Assembly (NCBI GenBank): GCA_002382805.1
Contig: DGAD01000010.1
Coordinates: 1 to 23,438, forward strand
Direction of reading: 5' to 3'
Source: Clostridiales bacterium UBA4039
GTDB taxonomy: Bacteria; Bacillota; Clostridia; Lachnospirales; Vallitaleaceae
Length of the DNA: 23,438 nt
Of the stretch, positions 8,282 to 16,434 are shown one piece after another. Position 1 is the first letter of the stretch, and the number at the start of each line of letters is the position of its first letter. The position numbers and the translations under genes are program-made. Below the pieces are notes generated by a model. That model was not told where the DNA came from. It saw nothing but the letters and a program-made list of their open reading frames with translations, and ran no database searches.

Positions 8282-10081
8282 GTGAGTGATACTAAAAAGA
8301 GAAACACGTTTGGAGAAGATGAAGAGTTGCTTGATGAGTTTAATTGGCAACAACTAAAAAAACTTCTTCGTTATCTCAAGCAACACAAGAAAAAAATGGT
8401 TTTAGCGTTTTTTGTCATTTTGATATCAAGTTTGGCCAATTTAATGACGCCGCTTTTAATGAAGTATGTGATTGATGATTTTATACCGGACCGTAACATT
8501 AATGGGCTGGTCGTAAGTTCGGTTGCTTTTTTTGTCATTATCTTGATTTCTAGCGTATGTATGAAGTTTCGAATCCGCTATATGTCGCAAATTGGACATC
8601 AGATTATACGTGACATTCGCTATGATATTTTTTCGCATATACAAAAATTACCTTTTCGATTCTATGACAGCCGTCCTCATGGTAAAATTTTGGTACGAAT
8701 TGTCAATTATGTAAACTCGCTAAGTGATTTATTGTCCAATGGATTGATTAACTTGGTCGTTGATATTTTTTCTTTTTTTGTGGCGTTTTTCATTATGATT
8801 CGTCTTGACTATCGATTGACGTTAATTGTACTTTGTTTTGTTCCTTTGGCGGCATATTTAATCTTTTTGGTTAAGACAAAACAAAGACGTTCCATGCAAG
8901 ATGTGAGTGTCAAACAATCGAATATGAATGCCTATATTCATGAAAGTATTAGTGGAATGAAGGTTACACAATCTTTTACCCGTGAAAATGTCAATCTTCA
9001 AATTTTTGAAGATGTCATGGGAGAATATAAAGATAAGTGGATGGAATCAAGGCACTATACAAGCCTGATTTTTCCTATAGTAAAAAATATTTCTATCATA
9101 TCCCAAGGGATTATGCTAATCTTTGCATTAGTACTGTTCAAAGAACAAGTGAGTGCAGGAGTTGTTGTTGCCTTTTTAGGATATATGGGGAACTTTTGGA
9201 TGCCGCTGTTAAATATTAGTGAGTTCTATAATCAGCTGGTAGCTGCATCAGCATACCTAGAACGTATTTTTGAGATGATGGATATTCAACCGGAGATTCA
9301 AGATGCAGACGATGCCTATGCGTTACCTGAGGTAAAGGGTGATATTCGGTTTGAACACATCACCTTTGGCTATGAAAAAAATCAAACGATCCTTGAAGAT
9401 TTTGACCTTGATGTAAAGGCAGGAGAACGTATTGCTCTTGTCGGACCGACAGGAGCAGGTAAGACCACGGTGGTAAACCTCATTAGTCGTTTTTATGATT
9501 TAAATGAAGGCCGATTGCTTATTGACGGTCACGATATATCAAAAGTGACACTTCAAAGCTTACGTGAGCAGATGGGCGTCATGATGCAAGATACCTTTAT
9601 CTTTTCAGGAACAATTATGGACAATATACGCTATGGAAAATTAGATGCGACGGATGAAGAAGTAATTGCTGCATCTAAGGCGGTACGTGCCCATGAGTTT
9701 GTTAGTGAGATGGAAAATGGGTATTATTCGGAGGTGAACGAACGAGGAAGCCGATTATCAACGGGGCAAAGACAGCTCATTTCCTTTGCGAGAGCGCTCC
9801 TAAAAGATCCACGTATCCTTATTTTAGATGAGGCAACCTCCAGCATTGATACACAAACTGAAAAGCTTATCCAAGAAGGTTTGGAGGAGTTATTAAAGGG
9901 ACGGACTTCTTTTGTTATTGCCCATCGATTATCAACCATCAAACAGTCAGATAGAATTTTAGTCATCAACAATAAGGGGATTGAAGAAATCGGCACACAT
10001 GATGAATTAATGGAGAACAAAGGCCATTATTACGAGCTGTATTCTGCACAGATTAAATTCTTACAAGAAGCAGTTAGTTAA
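8282..10081 (+). CDS. ABC exporter half-transporter, catalytically complete subunit
   Basis: A 599-residue ABC half-transporter: hydrophilic N-terminus, six predicted membrane helices (about 38-320) and one ATPase domain. Walker A GPTGAGKT is at 388-395, Walker B LILDE carries Asp516 and the catalytic Glu517, and the H-loop His is 548. The signature is LSTGQ (492-496) instead of LSGGQ. In heterodimeric exporters the deviant signature faces the partner's degenerate Walker site; that partner is the preceding gene with Asp in place of Glu. So this subunit should supply the hydrolysing site. It starts with GTG directly after the TAG of its neighbour, behind AGAAAGGTGG, implying coupled translation and a 1:1 complex. 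Closest functional relatives by this layout are BmrD and TM288; the substrate cannot be read from sequence. Confidence 0.93.
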   Translation: MSDTKKRNTFGEDEELLDEFNWQQLKKLLRYLKQHKKKMVLAFFVILISSLANLMTPLLMKYVIDDFIPDRNINGLVVSSVAFFVIILISSVCMKFRIRYMSQIGHQIIRDIRYDIFSHIQKLPFRFYDSRPHGKILVRIVNYVNSLSDLLSNGLINLVVDIFSFFVAFFIMIRLDYRLTLIVLCFVPLAAYLIFLVKTKQRRSMQDVSVKQSNMNAYIHESISGMKVTQSFTRENVNLQIFEDVMGEYKDKWMESRHYTSLIFPIVKNISIISQGIMLIFALVLFKEQVSAGVVVAFLGYMGNFWMPLLNISEFYNQLVAASAYLERIFEMMDIQPEIQDADDAYALPEVKGDIRFEHITFGYEKNQTILEDFDLDVKAGERIALVGPTGAGKTTVVNLISRFYDLNEGRLLIDGHDISKVTLQSLREQMGVMMQDTFIFSGTIMDNIRYGKLDATDEEVIAASKAVRAHEFVSEMENGYYSEVNERGSRLSTGQRQLISFARALLKDPRILILDEATSSIDTQTEKLIQEGLEELLKGRTSFVIAHRLSTIKQSDRILVINNKGIEEIGTHDELMENKGHYYELYSAQIKFLQEAVS

Positions 10082-10132
10082 AAAAACGACTATAAAAATT
10101 TTATTAAAATGAATATTATTTTCAAATAGGGG

Positions 10133-10161
10133 TTTACTTTCTTATATTCATATATTATTAT
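10133..10161 (+). promoter_or_regulatory. Candidate promoter for ccdA-tlpA, inside a palindrome
   Basis: TTTACT (10133-10138), 17 bp, TATTAT (10156-10161). Matches are 4/6 and 5/6. The -10 lies in the 5' arm of the large palindrome at 10146-10185 and the predicted start point (about 10168) falls in its loop. The surrounding 10082-10190 is nearly pure A+T, so a chance match is possible. Confidence 0.45.
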
Positions 10162-10192
10162 ATACCTACATAATAATATATGAATTTTTTTT
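10146..10192 (+). terminator. A+T-rich hairpin with T8 tract after the ABC operon
   Basis: A perfect 16-bp inverted repeat (10146-10161 with 10170-10185), loop ATACCTAC, followed by eight Ts (10185-10192). The stem has a single G-C pair, so it is a weak-stem but very long terminator-like structure. It lies 64 bp after the second ABC gene and 20 bp before the ccdA start. It may instead or also be a protein-binding palindrome. Confidence 0.65.
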
Positions 10193-10211
10193 GACAGTTA
10201 AGGAGATTAAA

Positions 10212-10892
10212 ATGGGTGATGTATCTTATTTTACAGCGTTCGCACATGGTTTTCTTACTTTTTTTTCACCATGTGTTATTCCGCTTTTACCGCTTTACTT
10301 TAGTTATTTAGCCGGAGAAGCGCTACATGTAGACAATGATAAAAAAGTACGTGCAAAACTTATTGTAAATAGTATTGGATTTATATTAGGATTATCGTTA
10401 TTAAATTTGATGATTGGATTTGGAGCAAAGTTTTTATCGGATTATCTGATTCGCAATAAAGATATTATCCGTATTGTCGGAGGAATTTTAATTATTGCTT
10501 TTGGACTTTATTTTGTATCCGGAATGAAGATTCCATTTTTAGAAAAAGATCGAAAATATGTATATACAAAATATTCTCCCAATTTTTTGAAATCGTTACT
10601 TTTAGGATTTACCTTCAGTTTGGGATGGTCAGCATGTAACGGACCGATTGTTGCATCCATAACATTGATAGCTTCCTTCCAACAAGACTACTTAAAGGCA
10701 GGAACATTGATGCTTGTATATTCAGCAGGATTTTCAATCTTATTTTTACTCTCAGCAGCATTAGCAGGAACATTTGTAAATAAAGCCAATAAGTTAAAGC
10801 CGTATTTAGGCGTCATTAAAGTTGTATCTGGTGTTATATTGATTATTATGGGAATATTAATGTTGGCCGATAAAGTTTATTATTTTAGTTAG
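10212..10892 (+). CDS. ccdA: CcdA-family thiol-disulfide transmembrane reductase
   Basis: Integral membrane protein of 226 residues with about six hydrophobic segments. CcdA passes electrons from cytoplasmic thioredoxin across the membrane to extracytoplasmic thiol proteins. The paired cysteines are Cys21 in FFSPCVIPLLPLY and Cys142 in GWSACNGP. The second motif is normally TPC; here the proline is replaced (SAC). A TTG start at 10191 is possible but falls in the T-tract of the upstream hairpin; ATG 10212 with TAAGGAG at 10199-10205 is much better. The next gene, 7 bp downstream, encodes a TlpA-like lipoprotein that is the natural electron acceptor. No cytochrome c biogenesis genes are near, so general extracellular thiol reduction is the more likely role. 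Confidence 0.9.
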   Translation: MGDVSYFTAFAHGFLTFFSPCVIPLLPLYFSYLAGEALHVDNDKKVRAKLIVNSIGFILGLSLLNLMIGFGAKFLSDYLIRNKDIIRIVGGILIIAFGLYFVSGMKIPFLEKDRKYVYTKYSPNFLKSLLLGFTFSLGWSACNGPIVASITLIASFQQDYLKAGTLMLVYSAGFSILFLLSAALAGTFVNKANKLKPYLGVIKVVSGVILIIMGILMLADKVYYFS

Positions 10893-10899
10893 GAGATTA

Positions 10900-11532
10900 A
10901 TGATGAAAAAAAATATATATTTAGGTATGATTGCTTTAACACTGATGCTTTTTTTAGTAGCATGTGGCAATGAGCCAAAACCAAGTGAACTCGATGTGGA
11001 TGACACACAAGAGACGAATCAAGAGGGAAGCGGACAAGAAAGCGAACAAGAGCCCCAAACGACAGAGAACCCTGAGCCACAAGTGCAAGAAGATAATCAA
11101 GAAGAACCGGAATACCCGGATTATGTAGACCTTGAACTTGTAGATAAAGATGGTAATCCGGTTAAGTTGTCGGATTATGAAGGCAAGTTTATAGCATTAA
11201 ACTTTTTTGGAACATGGTGTACATACTGTATGCAAGAAATGCCTGATTTGGAAAAAGTATATTCCGAATATGAAGGGGATGACTTTGTGATTATCCTACT
11301 CAATGCGACGACAACGGAGAAAATAAGTGCAGAAGAAGTTGGGCAGTGGTATGAAGATGGAGGCTATACGATGCCGATGATGATGGACTTAGATGGTACG
11401 GCGTTAGGAACTTATCCTGTTCAAGGATTCCCGACCACGTATTTTATTAATCAAGAAGGAAAAGTATTAGGTGCGGTTTCAGGAATGCTTGATGAAGAGA
11501 CACTACTTTCAATTATTGATACATATAAGTAA
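10900..11532 (+). CDS. TlpA-like thioredoxin-fold lipoprotein
   Basis: Residues 1-22 form a lipoprotein signal ending in the lipobox LVAC (Cys22). A Glu/Gln/Pro-rich low-complexity spacer (about 24-72) tethers a thioredoxin-fold domain (about 75-210). The redox motif is WCTYC (Cys107, Cys110), preceded by LNFFGTW and followed by MQEMPDL, as in AhpC/TSA-Redoxin TlpA/ResA proteins; the cis-proline loop is GFPTTYF. It should face outside the membrane and be kept reduced by the CcdA encoded 7 bp upstream. Start: two ATGs (10900 and 10903) follow TTAGGAGAT; either is possible. Client proteins are unknown; methionine sulfoxide reductase or other secreted Cys proteins are usual candidates. A palindromic terminator follows. 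Confidence 0.9.
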   Translation: MMKKNIYLGMIALTLMLFLVACGNEPKPSELDVDDTQETNQEGSGQESEQEPQTTENPEPQVQEDNQEEPEYPDYVDLELVDKDGNPVKLSDYEGKFIALNFFGTWCTYCMQEMPDLEKVYSEYEGDDFVIILLNATTTEKISAEEVGQWYEDGGYTMPMMMDLDGTALGTYPVQGFPTTYFINQEGKVLGAVSGMLDEETLLSIIDTYK

Positions 11533-11544
11533 TCGATACAAATT

Positions 11545-11592
11545 ATAAAACTTTATGGTATAATATACATATTCCATAAAGTTTTATTTTTT
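11545..11592 (+). terminator. Hairpin terminator after tlpA, with a promoter in its loop
   Basis: Perfect 14-bp arms ATAAAACTTTATGG (11545-11558) and its complement (11574-11587), a 15-nt loop, and a run of six Ts at 11587-11592. It begins 12 bp after the tlpA-like stop and fits an intrinsic terminator. The loop holds a perfect TATAAT (listed separately). Confidence 0.75.
11556..11564 (+). promoter_or_regulatory. Extended -10 promoter (TGGTATAAT) of the mcsA-mcsB-clpC operon
   Basis: TGG followed by a perfect TATAAT (11559-11564) makes an extended -10, which can work with a poor -35 (GATACA at 11535-11540, 18-bp spacing). The predicted start (about 11571) lies at the end of the hairpin loop, so the transcript would start with the 3' arm and could not form the hairpin. 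No CtsR heptad repeat (GGTCAAA type) or CIRCE element was seen here. Confidence 0.6.
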
Positions 11593-11605
11593 AGGAGGAA
11601 CGCGT

Positions 11606-11920
11606 GTGAAGAAAAATCGACAAATGTACAACCAAGAAATTAATCGCTTATATCGACAATTAGGAAAGGAAATCTTTTTTGATGAACGAGAAGAACTACC
11701 CTTTTCTAGAAAACAGCGAAAACTCATAAAATCTATTCAAAAAAACATACAAAAAATTGAAAAGCTAAAGGACTATGACATCAGTGTATCCACAGAAGCG
11801 CTCATTCTAGAGCCGGAAAAAAATAATGATGGTTTTTATGAATACGTTTTTTGTCCCCAATGTCAGGCGGGGAACAACCCAAAATCTACGCATTGCATTC
11901 GTTGTAATCAGCCGCTATAA
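11606..11920 (+). CDS. Small zinc-ribbon protein heading the mcs-clp operon
   Basis: A 104-residue protein starting with GTG 7 nt after AGGAGG (11593-11598). The first 60 residues are Lys/Arg-rich and look helical (RKQRKLIKSIQKNIQKIEKLK). The C-terminus is a treble-clef or ribbon type zinc site: Cys83-x2-Cys86-x10-Cys97-x2-Cys100. I do not recognise a named family. It sits where ctsR heads this operon in Bacillus and many Clostridia, but is too short and has no winged-helix features of CtsR. mcsA follows after 28 bp, so the two are almost certainly cotranscribed. Roles as an adaptor or regulator for McsA/McsB/ClpC are inference only. Confidence 0.75.
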   Translation: MKKNRQMYNQEINRLYRQLGKEIFFDEREELPFSRKQRKLIKSIQKNIQKIEKLKDYDISVSTEALILEPEKNNDGFYEYVFCPQCQAGNNPKSTHCIRCNQPL

Positions 11921-11948
11921 TGATTGGGTGACATAAGGAGGGATAAAT

Positions 11949-12443
11949 ATGCTTTGCGAAAAATGTCATAAAGAACAAGCAACTGTTTTTTTTACACAAG
12001 TCCTTAATGGAAAAAAAGTTGAAATTCATTTATGTGCAACATGCGCAAAACAGCAAGAGGATTTATTCTATGGAGACAATCCTTCAATTCAAAAATTTAT
12101 GAGTGGGTTATTAAAAAATTCCAATGATGTGGAACAAGAACAAATTGACCAGAATCTGGTGTGTTCCAAGTGCCATATGACATTAGATGAATTTCGCAAA
12201 ACATCAAAACTTGGGTGCGATGCGTGCTATGATGCATTCAAACCTTATGTAAATCATGTGTTAAAAAGTGTTCAAGGAAGTTATCGACATACAGGTAAAA
12301 AACCACTGCGAATGAATCAAAGTCAACTTAAAGAAGAACAATTAGAAGAACTAGAGTCCCAACTTAAGCTTGCTTTGATGCAGGAAGATTATATGGAAGC
12401 AGCAAGGATTCGAGATGTATTATATAAGTTGAAGGAGGAGTAA
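11949..12443 (+). CDS. mcsA: McsA, zinc-binding activator of McsB
   Basis: Partner protein of the McsB arginine kinase in the heat-shock/ClpCP quality-control system. Length 164. Four CxxC pairs are visible: Cys3/6, Cys29/32, Cys72/75 and Cys90/93, matching the zinc-binding McsA pattern. The C-terminus (about 132-164) is a UVR motif of the type LxLALMQEDYMEAARIRD, the interaction helix shared with UvrB and the ClpC middle domain. Start ATG with AAGGAGGG upstream (about 11935-11942). It lies 2 bp before mcsB. McsA activation of McsB is known in Bacillus; by position it should apply here. Confidence 0.93.
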   Translation: MLCEKCHKEQATVFFTQVLNGKKVEIHLCATCAKQQEDLFYGDNPSIQKFMSGLLKNSNDVEQEQIDQNLVCSKCHMTLDEFRKTSKLGCDACYDAFKPYVNHVLKSVQGSYRHTGKKPLRMNQSQLKEEQLEELESQLKLALMQEDYMEAARIRDVLYKLKEE

Positions 12444-12445
12444 CC

Positions 12446-13483
12446 GTGAAATGGTATGAAAAACAACAAGGCACGCATTCGGATGTTATTATTTCAAGTC
12501 GAATTCGCTTAGCAAGAAACCTTAAGGACTTTGTTTTTCCCAACCATTTGTCGGAAAGCGAAGCAGAGAAAACCATTGAGATTATCCATAATATTTTTTC
12601 CGAAGGTCAATCAGACGATTTTTATTTTTGGGATATGGATAAGGTGAGTTCTATTGATAAAGTAGCGATGATGGAAAGACATTTACTCAGTCCTTTATTT
12701 GTCAATATGCCAATTCCAAATGCGCTGATACATAATTCGGATGAGAGCTTGAGCCTTATGATTAATGAGGAAGATCACTTGAGAATTCAAGCAATGGCTA
12801 ATGGTGCAAACCTAGGTGAAATATTTGCCATGGCAAGTGCCTTGGATGATAGAATAGAGGCTAAAGTTGATTATGCATATAGTCAAGAACTTGGATACTT
12901 AACGGCCTGTCCGACAAATGTTGGGACGGGACTTCGGGCATCATATATGATTCATGTCCCTGCGTTAGAAGCAACAGGACAACTACGGATTATACTTGAG
13001 GCTGTGGGAAAGTTCGGTATTACTTTTCGCGGAATCTATGGCGAAAGCAGTGAACCGATTGGAAGTGTGTTTCAGGTTAGCAACCAAGTGACACTTGGAT
13101 TTAGTGAAGAAGAGATTATTGAAAAGCTGCATTCAGTCACCATGCAAATTGTCAATCAAGAACTTACCGTTCGAGAGAGTTTGCTCAAAGAACGGCGACT
13201 GGAGTTTGAAGATAGCATATACAGATCTTATGGTGTATTAAGCCAGGCGAGGATATTGACAGCCAAAGAAGCAATGACCTTGCTATCAGATGTTAAACTC
13301 GGTGTGGAGCTTGGACTCTTACAATTAGAAGCATCGGATGAGTTTAACATTTTTGATCTGATGACGCAGATTCAACCGGCGAATTTACAAAAATTAGAAA
13401 AGAAAAATTTAGACGTTGTACAACGGGATATAGCAAGGGCTAATCTTGTACGAATGACATTACCGAAAATACAAGGAGGCTGA
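12446..13483 (+). CDS. mcsB: McsB, protein arginine kinase
   Basis: Phosphorylates arginine residues on proteins, marking them for ClpCP degradation. The 345-residue length and fold are those of the phosphagen-kinase-like McsB family. Nucleotide-binding arginines appear in SSRIRLARN (17-25); the catalytic cysteine is Cys155 in CPTNVGTGLRAS, and RGIYGE follows near residue 196. GTG start, with AAGGAGG overlapping the last codons of mcsA. Between mcsA and clpC, each with gaps under 5 bp, as in Bacillus. In Bacillus McsB also inactivates the repressor CtsR; ctsR is not in this operon, so that regulatory output may be missing or act on an unlinked repressor. Confidence 0.96.
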   Translation: MKWYEKQQGTHSDVIISSRIRLARNLKDFVFPNHLSESEAEKTIEIIHNIFSEGQSDDFYFWDMDKVSSIDKVAMMERHLLSPLFVNMPIPNALIHNSDESLSLMINEEDHLRIQAMANGANLGEIFAMASALDDRIEAKVDYAYSQELGYLTACPTNVGTGLRASYMIHVPALEATGQLRIILEAVGKFGITFRGIYGESSEPIGSVFQVSNQVTLGFSEEEIIEKLHSVTMQIVNQELTVRESLLKERRLEFEDSIYRSYGVLSQARILTAKEAMTLLSDVKLGVELGLLQLEASDEFNIFDLMTQIQPANLQKLEKKNLDVVQRDIARANLVRMTLPKIQGG

Positions 13484-13487
13484 TATT

Positions 13488-15914
13488 ATGATGGAACGAT
13501 TTACAGAAAAAGCCCAGCAAGCGATTAATCGATCAAAAGAAATCGCTGGCGAGATTGGACATACTTATGTAGGAACAGAACATTTGTTACTGGCACTACT
13601 TGAACAAAATGAAGGTGTTGCTGCAACAGTATTAATCAATCAAGGCATTACATACAAAGTCATACATGATCAGATACGCGATATGATTGCGCAAAACATG
13701 AATCAGGTCGCAGAACCAGAAGGGTTTACCCCTAGAGTGCGTAAGATTCTAGAGATGTCTTTAAAAGAAGCTATCTACATGAATACTAATTTGATTGGAA
13801 CAGAGCATATATTAATAGCCCTTTTAAAAGAGCAAGATTGTATGGCAACAAGACTGATAGAAGTAGTCGGCGGATCTAAGCAAAAGATATATAATGATAT
13901 CTTACGTACAATTGGAAAAGAATCCAAATCACAAAAACTAAAACAAGGACAGGCAGAAGAATCTAAGACGCCAACACTGGATCAATTTAGTCAAGATTTG
14001 ACTCAGCAAGCAAAAAATGGACGATTTGACCCTATAATCGGACGGGATAAAGAGATTGAACGAATTATTCAGATTCTCAGTCGACGAACGAAGAATAATC
14101 CTTGTATGATCGGAGAACCAGGTGTTGGTAAAACCGCTATTACAGAAGGGCTTGCACAGCGGATCATTGATGGCAACATACCGGAACTGCTTAAAGATAA
14201 GCGAGTGGTAGCTCTTGATTTATCTTCTATGGTTGCAGGTTCAAAATACCGTGGCGAGTTTGAAGAACGTATAAAAAAAGCTATTGCCGAGATCAAAGAA
14301 GATGGCAATGTTCTTTTATTTATCGATGAGATGCATACCATTGTAGGTGCAGGAGCAGCAGAAGGTGCAATTGATGCTTCCAATATTTTGAAACCATCGC
14401 TTGCACGTGGCGAGATACAGCTAATCGGAGCGACGACATTAGATGAATATCGAAAGCACATAGAAAAAGATCCGGCGCTTGAGCGACGCTTCCAACCGGT
14501 AAAAGTTGAAGAACCATCTGAAGAAGAAGCGGTACGTATTCTTAAAGGGTTAAGAACGATGTATGAAGACCACCATCATGTAACCATTACAGATGATGCC
14601 CTGGAAAGCGCGGTCATACTCAGTAATCGCTACATTACAGATCGATTCTTACCGGACAAGGCAATTGATGTTATTGATGAAGCGTCATCCAAAGTACGTT
14701 TAAAAACCTATACGGCACCGCCTGAGATTAAAGAGCTTGAAAAAGAATTTAGTCAGTATGAAGAAGAAAAAGAGACAGCAATAAAAAATGAAGCCTATGA
14801 ACAGGCAGGAGAAATAAAAGAAAAGCAAAATGCAATTCGACAAAAACTTGAAGGCTTAAAATTAGAATGGGAAAAGTCGAATCAAGAGACGCCGCTTATT
14901 GTCGACGAAGAGGAAGTCGCAAATATTATTAGCGGTTGGACATCCATACCTATTCAAAAGCTTACGGAAGAAGAAGGCGAGCGCCTTAAAAACCTTGAAA
15001 ATGTTTTGCATGAGCGGGTTGTTGGACAAGAAGAGGCAGTGGTTGCAGTAAGTAAAGCAATACGTCGTGGACGTGTCGGCTTAAAGGACCCTAAGCGCCC
15101 TATTGGATCATTTCTTTTCTTAGGTCCTACAGGTGTTGGTAAGACAGAGCTAACAAAAGCATTGGCGGAGGCACTCTTTGGTGATGAAAATTCACTTATT
15201 CGTGTGGATATGTCAGAATACATGGAAAAGCATAGTGTCTCTAAACTCATTGGTTCTCCACCAGGGTATGTCGGTTACGATGAAGGCGGTCAACTAAGTG
15301 AAAAAATCCGTAGAAAACCTTACTCGGTGTTGCTCTTTGATGAAATTGAAAAGGCCCATGCCGATGTTTTTAATATTCTTTTACAAGTTCTAGATGATGG
15401 GCATATAACAGACGCTCAGGGACGACGAATAGACTTCAAGAACACGGTCATTATCATGACATCTAACTTAGGTGCCCGTAATATTGTAGCACCAAAAAAA
15501 CTTGGCTTTACACAAGATGAAAATAAAGAACAAGAGTACACGACGATGAAGAAAAATGTTATGGATGAAGTGAAAAAGCTGTTTAAACCGGAGTTTTTAA
15601 ACCGTATTGATGAAGCGATTGTATTCCATACATTAAGTCAGGAGAATATTCAAGAAATCGTGGGTATCATGTTTAGACAATTGGCGAAACGTATGTTTGA
15701 TAATTTGAAAATTGTTGTTATGATGACGCCGGAAGCGGAAGCGTATATTGCCGAAGAAGGATTTGATGAAGCATATGGAGCACGTCCTTTAAAGCGTGCA
15801 ATCCAATCAAAAATCGAAGACCGTTTAGCCGAAGAGATTCTTGATGGAAAGATAAAAGAAGGTGACAAAGTTACTGTACATGTCAAGGAACAAGAGATTG
15901 TTATCCAAAAGTAA
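13488..15914 (+). CDS. clpC: ClpC, AAA+ unfoldase of the ClpCP protease
   Basis: Hexameric ATPase that unfolds substrates for ClpP. At 808 residues it is full-length. N-terminal double Clp-N repeat (about 1-145, substrate and phosphoarginine docking), first AAA+ module with Walker A GEPGVGKT (209-216) and Walker B IDE (Asp280, Glu281), a coiled middle domain with a UVR-like helix (about 415-470), and the second AAA+ module with GPTGVGKT (546-553) and FDEIEKAH (Asp618, Glu619). The Clp signature [18 protein letters not shown] follows. The presence of a middle domain fits ClpC and not ClpA. ATG 13488 is 8 nt after AAGGAGG; an adjacent ATG at 13491 is an alternative. Last gene of the mcs operon, 4 bp after mcsB. 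Confidence 0.97.
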   Translation: MMERFTEKAQQAINRSKEIAGEIGHTYVGTEHLLLALLEQNEGVAATVLINQGITYKVIHDQIRDMIAQNMNQVAEPEGFTPRVRKILEMSLKEAIYMNTNLIGTEHILIALLKEQDCMATRLIEVVGGSKQKIYNDILRTIGKESKSQKLKQGQAEESKTPTLDQFSQDLTQQAKNGRFDPIIGRDKEIERIIQILSRRTKNNPCMIGEPGVGKTAITEGLAQRIIDGNIPELLKDKRVVALDLSSMVAGSKYRGEFEERIKKAIAEIKEDGNVLLFIDEMHTIVGAGAAEGAIDASNILKPSLARGEIQLIGATTLDEYRKHIEKDPALERRFQPVKVEEPSEEEAVRILKGLRTMYEDHHHVTITDDALESAVILSNRYITDRFLPDKAIDVIDEASSKVRLKTYTAPPEIKELEKEFSQYEEEKETAIKNEAYEQAGEIKEKQNAIRQKLEGLKLEWEKSNQETPLIVDEEEVANIISGWTSIPIQKLTEEEGERLKNLENVLHERVVGQEEAVVAVSKAIRRGRVGLKDPKRPIGSFLFLGPTGVGKTELTKALAEALFGDENSLIRVDMSEYMEKHSVSKLIGSPPGYVGYDEGGQLSEKIRRKPYSVLLFDEIEKAHADVFNILLQVLDDGHITDAQGRRIDFKNTVIIMTSNLGARNIVAPKKLGFTQDENKEQEYTTMKKNVMDEVKKLFKPEFLNRIDEAIVFHTLSQENIQEIVGIMFRQLAKRMFDNLKIVVMMTPEAEAYIAEEGFDEAYGARPLKRAIQSKIEDRLAEEILDGKIKEGDKVTVHVKEQEIVIQK

Positions 15915-15922
15915 CTTTATAC

Positions 15923-15951
15923 TAGTAATTTATAGGAATATCCTTTATAAT
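15923..15951 (+). promoter_or_regulatory. Possible promoter after clpC
   Basis: Perfect TATAAT at 15946-15951 with a weak TAGTAA at 15923-15928, 17 bp apart. The predicted start near 15958 would give a short leader with TAGGAGGT before the next gene. The -10 overlaps the 3' side of an imperfect hairpin at 15930-15950. Confidence 0.4.
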
Positions 15952-15990
15952 AGGTAACAACATTAAATGCAAAGATATAGGAGGTAAGTC

Positions 15991-16404
15991 ATGGCAGGCT
16001 TAGAAAAACTGATTGTTGCTAATGAAGATAACTCAATTAGCTTTGGTAACCATGAGACACAGGAGAAGCAAAAATTAGAAGGGTTTGAGCTTAATGGCGA
16101 AGTCTACAAAGTAAAAACTCACAATGAAATTACACGTCTTGAAAAGAATGGAAGGTTACTATTTGAATCAGTTCCGGGAACCACTGTTAGTGATTTAAAA
16201 CTAAACAGTGACAGCATGTCATTTTCATTAATCGGAAGTGCGGAAGATGCTCAAATCACGGTGGAACTTGAAGCCGGTGAAGAGTATAGTATTTATATTA
16301 ATGAAATGCAAGTGGGGAAAGTGAAATCGAACCTAGCAGGGAAGATTAACTTTAGTGTTGATTTTGCAAGTGGTGCTCAAAAAGTACAAATCAAAAAGTA
16401 CTAA
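15991..16404 (+). CDS. Small conserved protein of unknown function between clpC and radA
   Basis: A 137-residue protein, no signal peptide or membrane segment, with alternating hydrophobic/polar residues that predict a mostly beta-strand fold. From memory, similar proteins occur in Lachnospiraceae-type Clostridia and are sometimes labelled 'endosialidase'; no glycosidase catalytic motif is visible here, and I regard that label as unsupported. Notable segments are ISFGNHE (about 16-22), GEVYKVKTHNEITRLEKNG (about 36-54) and FESVPGTTV (about 58-66). Start ATG after AGGAGGT (15979-15985). It has a candidate promoter upstream and a terminator-like hairpin just after, so it may be a single-gene transcript. 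Confidence 0.8.
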   Translation: MAGLEKLIVANEDNSISFGNHETQEKQKLEGFELNGEVYKVKTHNEITRLEKNGRLLFESVPGTTVSDLKLNSDSMSFSLIGSAEDAQITVELEAGEEYSIYINEMQVGKVKSNLAGKINFSVDFASGAQKVQIKKY

Positions 16405-16434
16405 GTAACCCAAATACAATTAAGAATGATAATG

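Noticed and set aside
10191..10211. TTG start for ccdA
   Set aside because: The codon lies in the T-tract of the hairpin and upstream of the clear TAAGGAG ribosome site that serves ATG 10212.
11606..11920. Zinc-ribbon gene as a truncated ctsR
   Set aside because: Length, basic helical N-terminus and four-Cys C-terminus do not resemble CtsR.
14069..14461. Minus-strand open frame of 130 codons inside clpC
   Set aside because: It lies wholly within conserved clpC coding sequence, with no matching family or ribosome site.
15930..15950. Imperfect hairpin after clpC as a terminator
   Set aside because: The stem is interrupted by a bulge, is A+T rich and lacks a T-tract; kept only as context for the possible promoter.
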